Source of the DNA: Segatella buccae ATCC 33574
Lineage (GTDB): Bacteria > Bacteroidota > Bacteroidia > Bacteroidales > Bacteroidaceae
Assembly (NCBI RefSeq): GCF_000184945.1
Contig: NZ_GL586311.1
Span: forward strand, 700,368-764,367
Reading direction: 5' to 3'
Length of the DNA: 64,000 nucleotides
The position numbers were made by a program, and so were the translations under genes. This document shows, one piece after another, positions 62,501 to 64,000 of this stretch. Each line of letters starts with the position of its first letter. Position 1 is the stretch's first letter. The notes beneath the pieces are model-generated. The model saw only the letters and a list, made by a program, of their open reading frames with translations, did no database searches and was not told where the DNA came from.

Positions 62501-63724
62501 TTAAGGCACTTTTTTGCATATTATTAAGGTGTGGTCGCGCGCTCCCAAGGTCGTGGCGAAGAGATAAATGTCGCCCCCGTCTTTCAGTTTCAGACGCTTG
62601 CGGAGGGCCTCAGCCGTCATGGGGAAGTGCCTCACGGCAACATTGGCCTGCCCGATGCCCGACAAAGCCCGCTTCACTTCAGTTTTGTTCATCGACGAGA
62701 GAGCTTCTATCCGGAACTTCCTGCCGGGAAATCTCTCATTGAGGGAGGGCGAAACGAAAAGGTGAGCATCGCGTCCCACAGGCCGCACGCCGTGGCGCAC
62801 GGCCACCTCGTCAAAACAACCGGCTTTCATCAGCGAGGCGTTAGGCTCGTAGAGGAAGTTCCCGGGCTTCACATCACCGGCCCCGACGGGCAGTATCGGT
62901 TCCCGCTCGTCCCCCGGCCCGTAGGCAAACGCCTCCCCGTCATTGACACAGCACACCACCGGTCGTCTCCCTTCGGCATCGCGGCACAGCACCAACAGCA
63001 ATTCCTTGCACTCGTTGGCCACACTCACGATATGCACCTCCGCCACCGAGCCGCCCCCGGTCGTCCACCCTCCCATGTCGTCCACGGCCTTATGCCAGTC
63101 GAGCATGGGCGAGAGTTTCACCACCACAAAGTCGGCTTTTTCGAGCAGCCGGGGGCGCAGCGCAGCCACATCGGGGGTGCAGTCGGCTATGGCAAAAGTG
63201 CGGCAGCCCTGCCGGTCGCGCCGGGCAGGGTCGGCGAAAATCACATTCACACGGCCCGTCCCGTCCAGATAGTCAGCCCCGTCGGCATTCACCACTTCGG
63301 CCTGCCCCACTCCCAACAATCTGAAATTGCTTTCGGCTATATCGCAAAGGTGCGCCTGCCGCTCCACATAGACGGCCTTGGCAAAAGCACGGGCCATGAA
63401 CGAGAAATCCACTCCGAAACCGCCCGTGATGTCGACAAGCGTCCCGTTTCCCTCGTCCCCGATGAGCCGGGCCGCCAACTGCTGCTTATAACGGGCCGTG
63501 GCCTCGCTCGAGCACTGCTCCATAGCGAGATGGGGCGGATAGACGATGCCCTCCCGCGCCGCCCACGAGGGCAACTTGCGACGGGCCCGCTGCCATCCGC
63601 CTATCTGGTCGAGTGCCCACGGCATGTCCACCTCGGGAAACCTGTTGCCGAGAAAAGCCAACTGCCGGACATCTTCCGTGCGGTGGCTGCTCACAAAGTC
63701 AAGAGTAGCCTGATTGCGCTGCAT
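62501..63724 (-). CDS. SAM-dependent methyltransferase with C-terminal THUMP-like domain
   Basis: Probable RNA or nucleic-acid methyltransferase of 407 residues. ATG 63724 is chosen: upstream codons to 63835 cross the -7 box (63730-63737) and a terminator. After a helical N-terminus (LAFLGNRFPEVDMPWALDQI) the Rossmann fold shows LVDITGGFGVDFSFMARAF (SAM motif I), VYVERQAHLCDIAESNFRLL and the IFADPARRDRQG motif in place of the usual NPPY. The C-terminal 70 residues (KFRIEALSSMNKTEVKRAL, then RHFPMTAEALRKRLKLKDGG) resemble the THUMP-like domain seen in Bacteroidetes homologues. The -7 box ends only 6 bases before the ATG, so the mRNA may be leaderless. Target RNA is unknown. Confidence 0.86.
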   Translation of the reverse strand: MQRNQATLDFVSSHRTEDVRQLAFLGNRFPEVDMPWALDQIGGWQRARRKLPSWAAREGIVYPPHLAMEQCSSEATARYKQQLAARLIGDEGNGTLVDITGGFGVDFSFMARAFAKAVYVERQAHLCDIAESNFRLLGVGQAEVVNADGADYLDGTGRVNVIFADPARRDRQGCRTFAIADCTPDVAALRPRLLEKADFVVVKLSPMLDWHKAVDDMGGWTTGGGSVAEVHIVSVANECKELLLVLCRDAEGRRPVVCCVNDGEAFAYGPGDEREPILPVGAGDVKPGNFLYEPNASLMKAGCFDEVAVRHGVRPVGRDAHLFVSPSLNERFPGRKFRIEALSSMNKTEVKRALSGIGQANVAVRHFPMTAEALRKRLKLKDGGDIYLFATTLGARDHTLIICKKVP

Positions 63725-63729
63725 GGATG

Positions 63730-63761
63730 CAAAGGTAAGACTAAAGGGGAAATGTAGCAAG
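63730..63761 (-). promoter_or_regulatory. Promoter of the THUMP-like methyltransferase gene
   Basis: Minus strand CTTG (63758-63761), 20 bases, TACCTTTG (63730-63737), ending 6 bases before ATG 63724. Confidence 0.65.
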
Positions 63762-63779
63762 GATAAAGGAGAGAAAAAT

Positions 63780-63812
63780 AATAAGCCCGGCATCATACCG
63801 GGCTCATTATTA
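63780..63812. terminator. Bidirectional terminator
   Basis: AGCCCGG (63784-63790) with CCGGGCT (63798-63804), 7-base loop, flanked by AATAATA and CATTATTAT, so it works in both directions. Confidence 0.75.
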
Positions 63813-63935
63813 TAAAAAGGAAGTGTTACTTTCACATTGCTATAACGTTAAATTTTGCCATTGTCCGCATGGTGTCCATGGACAAAAACAAGGCCGGAAA
63901 GTCACAGAACACGCCATCTCAAGACCCAACAACAC

Positions 63936-64000
63936 ATATAGCATGAACTATTAAAGAATTCGAAAAAAGCTTACACGCAATTTTTCCACACTCACCTTCC
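63936..64000 (-). repeat. Dispersed intergenic repeat, copy F (minus orientation, cut by window end)
   Basis: Reads on the minus strand as the terminal part of the family: GTGTAAGCTTTTTTCG and TTAATAGTTCATGCTATAT. The promoter and hairpin part lies outside the window. Confidence 0.75.

Overview
Organism: the window looks like a Bacteroidetes genome, most likely Prevotellaceae (Prevotella in the broad sense) with fairly high G+C. The reasons are SusC/SusD pairs, hybrid two-component regulators that end in AraC domains, lipoprotein signal peptides with no SRQR-type cue, promoters of the Bacteroides type (TTTG, 19-20 bases, TAnnTTTG), no Shine-Dalgarno sites, and Prevotella-style C-terminal tails on large secreted proteins. 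The genus is an inference; no rRNA or tRNA was recognised. Layout: (1) 1-12.8 kb, plus strand, holds a SusC (cut by the window edge), SusD, a discoidin-type surface lipoprotein with a probable frameshift, a 1513-residue GH128-like multidomain protein, a tiny companion peptide and a GH127 beta-L-arabinofuranosidase. (2) 12.9-29.3 kb holds two classical HTCS sensor-regulators (plus strand) around a minus-strand xylan side-chain cluster (CE1-GH43 fusion, GH115 alpha-glucuronidase, CE6-CE1 fusion) and a flavin reductase. (3) 29.4-36.7 kb is mostly core genes: ruvB, coaD and ybeY, with a TPR-type hybrid sensor and a DUF6377-type regulator. (4) 37.4-47.8 kb is a complete minus-strand beta-1,3-glucan (laminarin-type) locus: SusC, SusD, two-module surface glycan-binding protein, GH16, GH3. 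(5) 48-55.6 kb holds two large secreted proteins of unknown function, each with a leader of more than 300 nt, a sorting-like C-terminus and a tiny companion peptide directly downstream, plus a truncated orphan of the same peptide family. (6) 56-63.8 kb, minus strand, is housekeeping: S41 protease, topoisomerase IV subunit B, two paralogous GNAT-like proteins and a THUMP-like methyltransferase. The main unexplained structure is a dispersed intergenic repeat of about 330-350 bp. There are five copies plus a sixth cut by the window end. Each of the five starts with a near-perfect Bacteroides promoter that fires straight into a hairpin with a T-run. Between copies the hairpin stem changes by compensatory substitutions, and the loop switches between GCAA, GAGA and TTCG, all stable tetraloop classes. 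This points to selection on a roughly 32-nt structured RNA or on a promoter-terminator module. The second candidate system is the small-peptide family: three of three large proteins with Prevotella-type C-terminal tails are followed within 2-25 bases by a 59-69-residue peptide with a KYI/EYL-type N-terminus and a Trp/acidic C-terminus, and a fourth, N-terminally truncated member sits at the end of one of the repeats. Shorter mobile or slippage-type repeats occur at gene ends, and one has become part of the reading frame of topoisomerase IV subunit B.
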